Assembly (NCBI RefSeq): GCF_000973105.1
Contig: NC_015844.1
Coordinates: forward strand, 4,088,501 to 4,152,500
Source: Zobellia galactanivorans
Lineage (GTDB): Bacteria > Bacteroidota > Bacteroidia > Flavobacteriales > Flavobacteriaceae
Reading direction: 5' to 3'
Length of the DNA stretch: 64,000 nt
Shown here: piece after piece, positions 54,722 through 63,899 of the stretch
Layout: each line of letters opens with the position of its first letter
Numbering within the stretch: position 1 is the stretch's first letter
Program-made: the position numbers and the translations under genes
The notes under the pieces: generated by a model
Seen by the model: only the letters and a program-made list of their open reading frames with translations
Databases searched by the model: none
Told to the model about the DNA's origin: nothing

Positions 54722-56473
54722 TTAATATCCTTCGTTTTGAATAAGTGCCTCAGTTCTATTAATTTCTGATTGCGGTATTGGTAAGTAGTACTGTTTTTTA
54801 TCAAATGGTCTTGTTTCAATTGTAAATTCTTCAAAAGAAACATTTTCATCAAGATCTTTTGTCCAGCGAATACCTTTTACGTCAAAACCAAGATTATCTT
54901 CATTTAACCAACGTCTTTCGTCAAAGAAGTTATGGCCTTCAAAGGCAAGCTCTACCCGTCGCTCTCTTTTTATTGCCTCTAATAGTTCTGGACCACTAGC
55001 TGTAATAGCGGGTTGCAAGGCTCTTTCCGATACTCTACTTACATATCTTCTTGCCGTCTCTTCATCTCCAGCTCTAAATGAAGCCTCCGCATAATTTAAA
55101 TAAATTTCCGCAAGCCTATAAATGATATAGGGTCTTCCTGGGCTGGCTTGTTTTACATCCGTACCTAAGGCCTCATTTTGAAATTTTCGCATTGCATACC
55201 CAGTTGTAGAACCATGTCTAAAGTTTCCTAAGGTTTGTTGGTCTTGTGAAAAGGAGTCCAAACCATCTGGGACAATGCTATTATCTACAGAAATAGAATA
55301 ATCAATAGGTCTTCCTCTAAAAATGGCCCCTTGATAATTGATGTTGGCATAAAAACGCATTTCGCGATTCTCGTACGGGTTTGCAGTATCATAAGAAGGA
55401 CTGTTGGTAGTGTTACCGTCGTCCATATTATAAATTAAGGTGTGGTTATGCAATGGTGTAGAAAGACTCCATCCATCAAAACCTCTAGGCGATTGCGCAT
55501 TGTCAGGTTGCGTCGTTACATCGGTGCCGAAGCCAAAAACAGTTCCCCCAAAAGGTCTTGCGAACAAGATATCTTGATTGGCTGATAAAAATAGTTCTTG
55601 GTAAGCCTTAGCATTTGGAGTACTTATCAAATCTCGATCCCCTACCAAATCAATGACCGCTTTAGCAGCATCTGCGGCATCTTGCCATTTGTTGGGCTTG
55701 TCATAGGTGTACAATTCCAAATTAGATGTTTGCGGAGCCATAGACGGGTCGTGCAAATCACTCGCTGCATATAACAAAGTTCTAGATTTTAAGGCCAATG
55801 CAGCCAATCTTGTAGCTCTGCCAAATTCTCCACTTTCTCTAGTTAGCGGCAAAAGTGGAGCGATTTCATCTATTTCACTAACTATAAAATCTACGACCTC
55901 TTGATAACTATTACGAGGAATATTAAAGTCATCATCTAGCGTTGTAGCCGAGGTTAATAATGGTACGCCCCCAAAGAACTTTAATAGTTTTGAATACTGA
56001 TTAGCCCGTAAAAAACGCATCTCTGCCTTTAAGGCTTCTATTTCATCAGGATTATTTATTTGAGCCTCACTACCTTCAACCAATTCTAAAAATACATTGG
56101 CTTGTCTTACATAGGTATAAAGGTCTTGCCATTTTTGACCTAACTGTCCTACATTTTGAGAAGACCAACCCTTAAGAACACCAAAGATGTCCAAGGCTTG
56201 TGTTGCTGCGTTGAAATTCATTCTAGCTTCAAGGGATGCTATCTCCACATTCATGTAACGTGCCCAAAATTGGCTGCCAGCCCCAAATGATTCCGTACTG
56301 TTATAAGTAGTAAGTAATAACTGTTCAACTTGTTCAGGTGTACTCAATACCAAATCACTGGCAAAAGAGTCCCTTACGTCTATATCCAAGCTTTCTTCAC
56401 AACTGCTAAAGGTCATAAAGAACGCCATCAGCATTGTAATGCTTATTTTTTTTATTGCTTTATTATTTCTCAT
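54722..56473 (-). CDS. SusD/RagB-type glycan-binding lipoprotein (third pair)
   Basis: A 583-residue lipoprotein. The frame extends into the susC gene, but the ATG at 56473 lies 10 bp after the susC stop and opens the signal ISITMLMAFFMTFSSC, followed by the acidic EESLDIDV typical of surface-exported lipoproteins. RagB features: MRFLRANQYSKLLKFFGGVPL, YRLAEIYLNYAEASFRAGDEE and the C-terminal QYYLPIPQSEINRTEAL. It pairs with the SusC upstream. A second SusD C-terminus follows its stop. Confidence 0.95.
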   Translation of the reverse strand: MRNNKAIKKISITMLMAFFMTFSSCEESLDIDVRDSFASDLVLSTPEQVEQLLLTTYNSTESFGAGSQFWARYMNVEIASLEARMNFNAATQALDIFGVLKGWSSQNVGQLGQKWQDLYTYVRQANVFLELVEGSEAQINNPDEIEALKAEMRFLRANQYSKLLKFFGGVPLLTSATTLDDDFNIPRNSYQEVVDFIVSEIDEIAPLLPLTRESGEFGRATRLAALALKSRTLLYAASDLHDPSMAPQTSNLELYTYDKPNKWQDAADAAKAVIDLVGDRDLISTPNAKAYQELFLSANQDILFARPFGGTVFGFGTDVTTQPDNAQSPRGFDGWSLSTPLHNHTLIYNMDDGNTTNSPSYDTANPYENREMRFYANINYQGAIFRGRPIDYSISVDNSIVPDGLDSFSQDQQTLGNFRHGSTTGYAMRKFQNEALGTDVKQASPGRPYIIYRLAEIYLNYAEASFRAGDEETARRYVSRVSERALQPAITASGPELLEAIKRERRVELAFEGHNFFDERRWLNEDNLGFDVKGIRWTKDLDENVSFEEFTIETRPFDKKQYYLPIPQSEINRTEALIQNEGY

Positions 56474-56483
56474 AATTCTTTTT

Positions 56484-59400
56484 TTAGAAACTAAAATTAA
56501 CACCCAAAGTATATGTTTTTAGGGGAGTATATTGTGCTCCTCTAAAATTGTTATACCCTGTAGCTTCAGGGTCAAGGCCCAAGTCCCAGATATCTGAGAA
56601 AAAAGTGGCTAGGTTAAACCCTCTGGCAAACAGGCGAACATCAGCAAATTTGATAACATCGCTTTTTAAAGTGTACGAAAGTTCCACTTCTTTAAGGCGT
56701 ACGAAAGAGGCGTCAAAATAGTAAATGTCAGCAAAACCATCAATTCCGTCTATTTGCCCTCCACTTATAGCATCTCCTTGCGCGAACGCTCTTGGGTAGA
56801 TTGAGTTTGTATTGTTTGGCGTCCATCTTTCATTGAATACAAATTCTGGTTTTGCGCCTGATTGATCAAAGAATACCAACGTTTCTGCTTCAGCTTGCCC
56901 TTGAAACAAGAAATTGAAACCAAAAGATTTGTAATTGAAGCCCCCATATATACCGTATTGTACTTGTGGAATGTTTGAAGTTGATGTTCTGATAAAATCA
57001 TTTCCATCAACTACACCATCATCATTTACGTCTACGTAAATTGGTTCTCCCGGTACAGTGCCCTCTCTTTTAATAGGAGTAGCATCAACCTGGGCTTGGT
57101 CTTTAAAGATTCCATTGGTCGGGAAAACATTATTATAGGAGTCTATTGGTTTTCCAGCTTGCTTTTGGGAATCTAGAATATTTTCTCCCTCAGGTAATGA
57201 AACTACTTCGTTACGAGCATTTGTAAAATTCATTCCTAAATTATAAGAGAAGTTATCGTTTACTTGATCATTCCAAGCCAATTCAAATTCGTAACCCCAG
57301 CTTCTGGTCTCACCTATGTTTTCAGCCGGAATTTGACTATTCTGTAATCCTATAAACCCAGGAATGGCCCCTGATCTATTCACTAAAATATCAGATCTAT
57401 CTTGTTCGTAGTAGTTGAGATCACCTGATAATTTACTATCAAACAAGGTAAAGTTCAAACCAATGTTCCATAGCTTAGCCGTCTCCCAAGTAACATCAGG
57501 ATTTGCTAGCCTAGCAAGATTATAGGTATTGGAAAAATTTTCACCATTTTCTCCCAATACATAATAATTTGGAAATCTTGTGCCTAATGGATTATTTGTG
57601 TTGTCCGTATTTGTTCCAAGATCAAACAAGGAAAGAAATTGGTTGGGACCAATACGATCGTTACCCATTTTTGCCAAAGAAGCTCTAAGTTTTAAACCGT
57701 CGATCCAACTAACATTCTCTAAAAAACTCTCTTTGTCTATTGCCCAAGAGGCAGCAACGCTCGGGAATGTCCCATAACGATTACCTTCTCCAAATCTACT
57801 GGATCCATCATATCGCATTGTAAAGTCGATAAAATATTTTTTCTTAAGATCATACGATAGCGATCCAAAGAAATCTTGTCTTTTAAACTCAGAACTAGTT
57901 CCGCCCGAAGACTGCCTATCATCATTATTACCTTGAAATAATTCTCCTCTTCTAGCATCAGGAAATCCACCAACTTTAGTAGCAAAGAAATCATTTGAAG
58001 CATTATTCAGCCTTTCCATTCCCACGAAGGTGCTTATGGAGTGGTCACCAAACTTGTTATCGTAATGTAAACGTGCATTATAGATTTGTTCATCAAATTT
58101 ATCAAATCTCTCGGTCAAGATACGTTCTGTTCCTTGCTGATTAGATCCAATTCTTGGCTCAAAAGTTCCGTCATCCGATTGTGCATAAAATGTCCAAGGA
58201 GAATACCAAGTCTTTCTATTGGTCTCTATTTTTCTAAACCCTGTAAATCCTTTTATGCTTAAACCTTTTATCAATTTGTCTAGATTCCAATCTACCGTAA
58301 AACGTCCTGTTATGGTATTTGTAAAGATATCATCGAACCCAGAGGCATTACTAGAGGTTAAAATAGGATTTCCTTCATCGCCTCCTCGTGCAGGAAGACC
58401 ATTGGGGTATCTTGCAATTTCATTTGGCGGTAAACCAAAAATTAGTTTATAAATATTATTGGCATTAACACCTGGCGCAGTCCTTTTACCAAAACGTGTA
58501 GCTAAATCCACTCCTAATTTAAAGTTATCGGTTAAATTGACATCAATATTAGAACGAAGTTGGTATTGCTTAAAACCTAAAGAACCTGATTTGTATAAAC
58601 CTTTTTGTTCTATAAAATCACCACTTACGAAATACTTTGCTTTTTCGGCACCTCCAGAAACAGAAAGAGATGTTCTAGATTCAGGAGAAGTCTTTGCCAA
58701 TACCTCATCGGCCCAATCAGTATTTGGAAAACCAGCAATATCCTCAGGTGTAAATACAGGATCTGCATCAGCACCATTAACTCTTGCATTTATTTCATTT
58801 TCGTAGGTTGCAAACTGGTTTACATTCATCAATTCTGGCCGCTTGGTAAAAGATGAAACGTTGTAAGCATGAGAGAAATTGATTTTCGGCTTGCCTGATT
58901 TACCTCTTTTTGTGGTTACCAAAATTACCCCGTTGGCTGCCCTAGAACCATAAATTGCAGCAGCGCCATCTTTAAGTACTGTAAGTGATGCAATATCTTG
59001 TGGAGCCAATTGAGAGAATGATCCTGAGGGAACACCGTCTATAAGAATTAAAGGACTGTTGTTACCAAGGGTAGACTTACCTCTAATCAAGATTGTTGTG
59101 GCATCATCATCTGTATTACCACCACCGCCATTACCTGCACCTGGTACACCACCACGGTCACTAATGATTAACCCAGAAGCCCTACCAGCTAAAGATTTAG
59201 CTACATCTTTACTTGATGATTGCTCAATTGCCTTGTTGTCAATAGTACTTACCGATCCCGTTACCTCTCCTTTTTTCTTGGTTGAATACCCCAATACAAC
59301 CACCTCTTCAAGTTTGGCCGCATCTTCTTCTAGTGTAACGTTAATTTCAGTTTGGCTGCCTACTTGTACCTCTTTTGTAGAATAACCGATATATGAAAAT

Positions 59401-59714
59401 ACCAGCACCTTCTGATCGTCGTCTACTTCAATACTGTAATTTCCATCAAAATCTGTAGAAGTACCTTTAGTACTTCCTTTAATGAGGATAGTTACACCAG
59501 CCAATGGGCCCATGGCATCCGAAACGGTACCGGTTACGGTTCGTTGGATTGGATTGGTGGTGTGGTCATTTTCCAATGACGGCTCCGTACTACCGGAAAT
59601 CGCGTGTGATTGGATTGGAATCGTTACTGTTAAGATCATTACGAACTTAAGAACGATTAATCTCTTGATGGAGTTGCTTGGGCAGCCCGCATCAGTAAAC
59701 CATTTGATTTTCAT
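56484..59714 (-). CDS. SusC-like TonB-dependent transporter (third pair)
   Basis: A 1076-residue outer-membrane importer. The signal region is longer than usual (VMILTVTIPIQSHA ends near residue 38), followed by an extra segment before the carboxypeptidase-D-like repeat (TVTGTVSDAMGPLAGVTILI, GTSTDFDGNYSIEVDDD). The linker is LEEVVVLGYSTKKKGEVTGS. The plug has an unusual Gly-rich insertion (GAGNGGGGNTDDD) before ILIRGKSTLGNNSPLILIDG. The barrel ends TLGVNFSF. It leads susD by 10 bp. Its substrate is unknown; the two sulfatases converging on this operon suggest a sulfated glycan. Confidence 0.95.
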   Translation of the reverse strand: MKIKWFTDAGCPSNSIKRLIVLKFVMILTVTIPIQSHAISGSTEPSLENDHTTNPIQRTVTGTVSDAMGPLAGVTILIKGSTKGTSTDFDGNYSIEVDDDQKVLVFSYIGYSTKEVQVGSQTEINVTLEEDAAKLEEVVVLGYSTKKKGEVTGSVSTIDNKAIEQSSSKDVAKSLAGRASGLIISDRGGVPGAGNGGGGNTDDDATTILIRGKSTLGNNSPLILIDGVPSGSFSQLAPQDIASLTVLKDGAAAIYGSRAANGVILVTTKRGKSGKPKINFSHAYNVSSFTKRPELMNVNQFATYENEINARVNGADADPVFTPEDIAGFPNTDWADEVLAKTSPESRTSLSVSGGAEKAKYFVSGDFIEQKGLYKSGSLGFKQYQLRSNIDVNLTDNFKLGVDLATRFGKRTAPGVNANNIYKLIFGLPPNEIARYPNGLPARGGDEGNPILTSSNASGFDDIFTNTITGRFTVDWNLDKLIKGLSIKGFTGFRKIETNRKTWYSPWTFYAQSDDGTFEPRIGSNQQGTERILTERFDKFDEQIYNARLHYDNKFGDHSISTFVGMERLNNASNDFFATKVGGFPDARRGELFQGNNDDRQSSGGTSSEFKRQDFFGSLSYDLKKKYFIDFTMRYDGSSRFGEGNRYGTFPSVAASWAIDKESFLENVSWIDGLKLRASLAKMGNDRIGPNQFLSLFDLGTNTDNTNNPLGTRFPNYYVLGENGENFSNTYNLARLANPDVTWETAKLWNIGLNFTLFDSKLSGDLNYYEQDRSDILVNRSGAIPGFIGLQNSQIPAENIGETRSWGYEFELAWNDQVNDNFSYNLGMNFTNARNEVVSLPEGENILDSQKQAGKPIDSYNNVFPTNGIFKDQAQVDATPIKREGTVPGEPIYVDVNDDGVVDGNDFIRTSTSNIPQVQYGIYGGFNYKSFGFNFLFQGQAEAETLVFFDQSGAKPEFVFNERWTPNNTNSIYPRAFAQGDAISGGQIDGIDGFADIYYFDASFVRLKEVELSYTLKSDVIKFADVRLFARGFNLATFFSDIWDLGLDPEATGYNNFRGAQYTPLKTYTLGVNFSF

Positions 59715-60239
59715 AAATTTGAATTAGTTAGAGTTAAACATGCCCCAGGATCAATGGGGTAATACTTTACATCATGCTTGGCATGAAATTCTAAAGGGGA
59801 ATGTTGGTGCATTCTCCTTTTTTGGTCGGTTACATCTTGTGTTTTTTCACTTAGGGTTCAATATTTTAATGCGTTAGGTCGAAATATGAATTTGATAATA
59901 TGCAATTGAATTTTACAAAAGAAGCATAAAAAAAGAGGGGAGTATTTGCGAAATTTAACTAGCGGTAACACTATTTTACCATTTTTCAGGTTTAATGGCG
60001 GTAATAGTGTTAAAAATTCAGTTTATGAAGGGCGAAGGAAGCCTCAACCGCAAGGTGGGCTTTTTTGAAGGGAAGTATTTCTTCGTGCTTACAGGTTGAA
60101 TTGAAAAGGGTACTCCTATAAACAAAGAAAGCTAACCAGAAAGGCTTGGTGACTTTCTAGTTAACTTTATTATAAGTTTTATAAAACGATATTGTCTGAA
60201 TACAGTCCCGAATAGACTAATAGCTTAATAGGCTTAAGA
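59715..60239. other. Intergenic region upstream of the third susC
   Basis: This is 525 bp, read on the minus strand as the tail of the kinase/regulator operon and then the promoter region of susC. The only clear element is the terminator at 60128-60168. No exact TAnnTTTG box was found near susC. Confidence 0.5.
60128..60168 (-). terminator. Terminator of the kinase/response-regulator operon
   Basis: On the minus strand AAAGTTAACTAGAAAG pairs with CTTTCTGGTTAGCTTT, 16 bp including two G-U pairs, with a nine-base loop and a T-rich tail. It lies about 70 bp past the response regulator stop and separates this operon from the third susCD operon. Confidence 0.8.
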
Positions 60240-60647
60240 CTAGCTGGCTTTCAGCTGGGTAAATACGAGTTCGAGCTGTTCGGTTTTTATGGGTTTTACA
60301 AAATAGTCGCAAATTTCATTTGCCCTTTTTGCCCTGTCGATATCAATGGGATCCAAAGAAGAAGAAATCATATAGATGCTTATTTTCTTTTTGAGTTGAT
60401 ACCTGATCTTATCGAATTCCTTTAAAAACTGAAATCCGTCCATAACCGGCATATCGATGTCGAGAAAAATAACATCGGGTAATTCGGTGTCGCTATCAAG
60501 GTGGTCGGTTATATAATTGAGGGCCTCTTCTCCATCCTCAAAGTCCATGGTACTTGCGTCTAAACGCATATTTTCCATTTTTTTTACAACAGTATATCGA
60601 TAGATATAATCGTCATCGATGATACAGATTTTCGGGGTTTTACTCAT
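60240..60647 (-). CDS. Single-domain response regulator, partner of the adjacent kinase
   Basis: A 135-residue receiver. Acidic pocket in CIIDDDYIY, phosphorylated D63 in IFLDIDMPVMDG, Ser/Thr switch in MISSSLDP, Lys in YFVKPIKT. No output domain, so it acts by protein contact or phosphotransfer. It starts nine bases after the kinase stop, so the two are co-translated. Confidence 0.93.
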   Translation of the reverse strand: MSKTPKICIIDDDYIYRYTVVKKMENMRLDASTMDFEDGEEALNYITDHLDSDTELPDVIFLDIDMPVMDGFQFLKEFDKIRYQLKKKISIYMISSSLDPIDIDRAKRANEICDYFVKPIKTEQLELVFTQLKAS

Positions 60648-60656
60648 GTGTTATGC

Positions 60657-63323
60657 TCAATTAAAATTTATTATGAACGTAGTTCCGACGTTGACTTGAC
60701 TGCTAGCGGTAATAGTTCCCCCCATAGCCTCTACCTGCGATTTGGTCAAGAATAGTCCCACACCTTTGGCTTCAGGATGCCTATGGAATACTTTGTTAAG
60801 TCCGAACAGTTTATTGCCGTGCTTTTCGAGGTCAATACCCAGGCCGTTGTCTTTGAACTGCAGCATTATTTTACCATCTACCATCATTGATTTTATCTCT
60901 AATTCAAGTATACGTTCTTCGCTTCTGTATTTTATGGCATTGCTTATTAAATTCAAGAATATGCTTTTTATATATATGGTATGGTAACGTATGGTCTGAC
61001 ATTCCGAAAAATCAGCGGTAATTCGGGCTCCCGATTTTAATATTTCACCGGCTAAAATTTCTTCGGTTCGGTGAAGCACCTGTTTAAACTTAATTTCGGC
61101 AATATCGTCTTCATTATGTTCACTTTTGATTTTTAACGTTTCAACTAGAGTATTTAGTGTTGAGGTAAGGTGATTTATTACCGTTTCGAATTTGTCGAAT
61201 AAACTTTCACGAAGGGTTTTGCTATCGGTAGTTTTGTAAATGTCTAGTAATGAGTTCAGATTGCTTACCGGGGCACGAAGGTTATGTGAGGTGATATGGG
61301 TGAAGTCGGCCAGTTGTTGGTTTTTGTCCGTTAATGTTTTGGCGAGTATTTCAAGGTTTTCCTTTGCTTTAAGAATTTTTCTTTGTGCTGCCTTTTGTTT
61401 GGTAATATCACGAACGGCCAATGAAACCAAGGTGCCTTCCTCGGTTTGTAATGGGGCCATATTTATTTGAACCGGTATTTTTTGACCTGTTTTTCGAATG
61501 CCGAAAAGCGGTTCGGTTATACCCAATTGCTTCACTTTTGAACCGTTGAAGAATGAACTTATATTTTTCTTGCTGATAGGTAAGACCTCTTGGGGTATGA
61601 TTTTGGAAACGGGCTGGTTCAACAATTCTTCTGAGGTAAACTGAAATAGGTGTTCGGTTTGCTTGTTGGTGAGTTGGATATAACCAGAGCTGTTAATGAT
61701 GACCATGGCATCTGGCGCCGATTCTAAAAGTCCCTTAAATTTCTTTTCGGCCATTTTGAGTTCGGTGACATCTTGGGCCGTACCGATCAGTTCTACAACT
61801 TCACCTTTCTTATCGAGAATTACCTCGCCAATATTATTTATGATCTTTATATTGCCCTTAGCCGAAATGATACGATGTGTATAGCTTTGAAATACTTTGC
61901 TTTTTAGACTTTCTTTATTATGCATAATTATCACCTCACGGTCATCGGGGTGTATATAGCTCAGAAAATCTTCGAATGTAAGCATAGTAGTGCTATTATC
62001 GATTTCAAGTATTCGCAAAAGGTTTTTTGAGTGAAAGGTCTCATTGGTATACGGGCGATAACGCCAATGACTTATTTTTGTAAGTTGTTCGGCATAATTC
62101 AAACGCTCGTTTTTAATGACCAGTCTGCGTTCTATTTCCTTTAATCTTGATATGTCCGTAGCCACTACGGTAAAACCGATATTTATTCCTTCTTCGTTTC
62201 TTAGGTTGGATACCGTGGCCTGAACGGGTACACTTGTACCATCTTTTCGGATATAGTTCCATTCCCTTGTATCACTGAGGTCTTCATAGGTGATATCGGA
62301 ATAGTGGTTAAAATTTACGGGCGATTTGCCGATCAGGGTGGCTACATCATACTTGAACTTTTTTACTTCTTCTAAAGGCAGGAAATCGGCAGGTGTTTTT
62401 TTTCCGATCATTTCTTCGGCCGAATAGCCTAAAAGCTTTTCGGCCCCTTTGTTAAAATGGTCGATAAAGCCCGATTCGCTCGTAGAGAAAATTACGTTGT
62501 GGTTCGAATTGAAAATAGATCTCAACTGGGCATGGGCCTTATTCAGTTCCAATTTTGAAAATGTAACATCACTGATATCTTGAACAAGACCGACCACATT
62601 TTTTAAATTGCCGTCTACGATTTCGGGTTTTCCGATGACACGGACCCATCGGCGATTGCCCTTGGCGGTAATAAGTTCAAAGTTAAGGTCAAATGGCTTC
62701 CCATTTTCTATGACATCTTGAATGAGGCTTTTGATTTTGGGCCGGCTGTACTTTTCTTCAAAGAAATTTACGGCTTCCTCAAGGTTAGGGGAGTAGTCTT
62801 CGGCAACCTCATGTATTTCACGGGTTATTTTACTCCAGTATACTTTGTTATCGGTTAAATCGATTTCCCAAGTGCCCAATCGGGCCACTTCCTTTGTTTG
62901 GGCGAAAATATCCTCCGTCCGTTCTTTTTTGAGTTCATTTTCCTTGTGTGGGGTAATGTCTATGGTATTGATAAAAAGCCCCCCGATCTCTCCTTCAGAA
63001 ATGAACCAGGGGAAAATCTCCCAATGGAGCCATTTTACCACCCCGTTTTTATCCATAAAACCGGCCTCATCGGTCGTGTTTATCGCCTCGGTAAGACATT
63101 GTTGGTGGATTTCTTTTGAGCTTTCACTTATTTTAGGGAATAAGTCATAGTAGCTACGCCCCACTATTTCTACCCCTTGTAGTTTATATTCTTTTATCCA
63201 ACGCTGTGATGCGGCAATACAATGCATATTCTTATCGAGCATTACAATAGTAGTGGGCGCCTGTTCGATGAATATTTTATGGTATGGTATTTTTGATTCC
63301 GCTTTTTCGGTCGATTTCTCCAA
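60657..63323 (-). CDS. Multi-PAS soluble histidine kinase (TTG start)
   Basis: An 888-residue cytoplasmic kinase without membrane segments. By eye there are five PAS/PAC units (about 10-130, 130-255, 265-390, 400-515 and 525-645; examples NHNVIFSTSESGFIDHFNKG and APDAMVIINSSGYIQLTNKQ). A short coiled coil leads into the dimerization helix with phospho-His H680 in SHNLRAPVSN. The ATPase domain shows NLISNAIKYR (N box), DNGLGIDLEKHG (G1) and GVGLFLTKSQVE (G2). The first codon is TTG: a stop lies 30 bp upstream and the next ATG is inside the first PAS domain. It likely senses small ligands or redox state. Confidence 0.93.
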   Translation of the reverse strand: MEKSTEKAESKIPYHKIFIEQAPTTIVMLDKNMHCIAASQRWIKEYKLQGVEIVGRSYYDLFPKISESSKEIHQQCLTEAINTTDEAGFMDKNGVVKWLHWEIFPWFISEGEIGGLFINTIDITPHKENELKKERTEDIFAQTKEVARLGTWEIDLTDNKVYWSKITREIHEVAEDYSPNLEEAVNFFEEKYSRPKIKSLIQDVIENGKPFDLNFELITAKGNRRWVRVIGKPEIVDGNLKNVVGLVQDISDVTFSKLELNKAHAQLRSIFNSNHNVIFSTSESGFIDHFNKGAEKLLGYSAEEMIGKKTPADFLPLEEVKKFKYDVATLIGKSPVNFNHYSDITYEDLSDTREWNYIRKDGTSVPVQATVSNLRNEEGINIGFTVVATDISRLKEIERRLVIKNERLNYAEQLTKISHWRYRPYTNETFHSKNLLRILEIDNSTTMLTFEDFLSYIHPDDREVIIMHNKESLKSKVFQSYTHRIISAKGNIKIINNIGEVILDKKGEVVELIGTAQDVTELKMAEKKFKGLLESAPDAMVIINSSGYIQLTNKQTEHLFQFTSEELLNQPVSKIIPQEVLPISKKNISSFFNGSKVKQLGITEPLFGIRKTGQKIPVQINMAPLQTEEGTLVSLAVRDITKQKAAQRKILKAKENLEILAKTLTDKNQQLADFTHITSHNLRAPVSNLNSLLDIYKTTDSKTLRESLFDKFETVINHLTSTLNTLVETLKIKSEHNEDDIAEIKFKQVLHRTEEILAGEILKSGARITADFSECQTIRYHTIYIKSIFLNLISNAIKYRSEERILELEIKSMMVDGKIMLQFKDNGLGIDLEKHGNKLFGLNKVFHRHPEAKGVGLFLTKSQVEAMGGTITASSQVNVGTTFIINFN

Positions 63324-63493
63324 GTTGGCTGGGTTTATAAGAATATACCTTCAAGATAGTTATAATTTACTGATGAGGGCTTTGGCTTTTTGTTTTTTTG
63401 TCTGTAAATGATGAAAATGGTCCAAAAGTGCCCTAAAGGCATGTAAATATTCCATAAATCCTTTGATTTTAAGCTTTTGAGAGAGTTTTTGAC

Positions 63494-63700
63494 TTATTTC
63501 AGTTGATAGCCTTCTTTGTAAGTTGTAGGGGTATGGTGGGTAGCGGCCTTAAACTGTCGCTTAAAGTTGGACAAGGTTCTAAACCCATTTTGGTAACAGG
63601 CTTGTAAAGCGGTCATTTTTTTATCGATAAGTAATTTACAGGTATGGCCGATCCGTATTTCGTTTACGAACCCATGAAGGTTTTATTGGCCTGGTATCTT
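63494..63700 (-). pseudogene. Decayed AraC-family regulator, C-terminal part
   Basis: Reading left from about 63680 on the minus strand gives FVNEIRIGHTCKLLIDKKMT, then ALQACYQNGFRTLSNFKRQF and a tail to TAA at 63494-63496. This is the second helix-turn-helix of an AraC regulator, resembling those at 15094 and 16032. Just upstream a one-base frame change would be needed to continue into YQANKTFMG, and the rest of the protein is missing, so it is broken. Confidence 0.68.
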
Positions 63701-63767
63701 GGCCCATGAGTCGGCCCTAAAGGGAGGCGGGCTTATACAACTACCCGATTTTACGTTTGACAAATAG
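63690..63767 (+). pseudogene. Possible LysR-type regulator C-terminal remnant
   Basis: The plus strand here reads GILAHESALKGGGLIQLPDF and then TFDK before a TAG at 63765-63767. This has the look of the last residues of a LysR-family ligand-binding domain. A strong plus-strand terminator follows 30 bp later, as it would after a real gene. No upstream part remains. The match is short and the family call tentative. Confidence 0.33.
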
Positions 63768-63797
63768 GCTGTACCGACCCATTGGTTATTTTTTTAG

Positions 63798-63837
63798 GTT
63801 GAGACCGCCCCCATTTTGTACGGTCTCAACTTTTTTT
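63798..63837 (+). terminator. Strong terminator with no intact gene before it
   Basis: GTTGAGACCG and CGGTCTCAAC form a perfect 10-bp stem with a 13-base loop, followed by seven Ts. There is no intact plus-strand gene upstream within 9 kb, only the possible LysR remnant. Confidence 0.9.
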
Positions 63838-63899
63838 GTTTATACTTCGACGAAGTCTACTATAAATGTGATCTTTGTAGTTAGAAGTATTTCTGAAGT

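Noticed and set aside
54722-59714. Third susCD pair as recently acquired DNA on base composition
   Set aside because: It seems AT-rich in places, but hand counts of single 60-base lines ranged from 30 to 43 percent GC and overlapped those of neighbouring genes, so the signal is not reliable without a computed profile.
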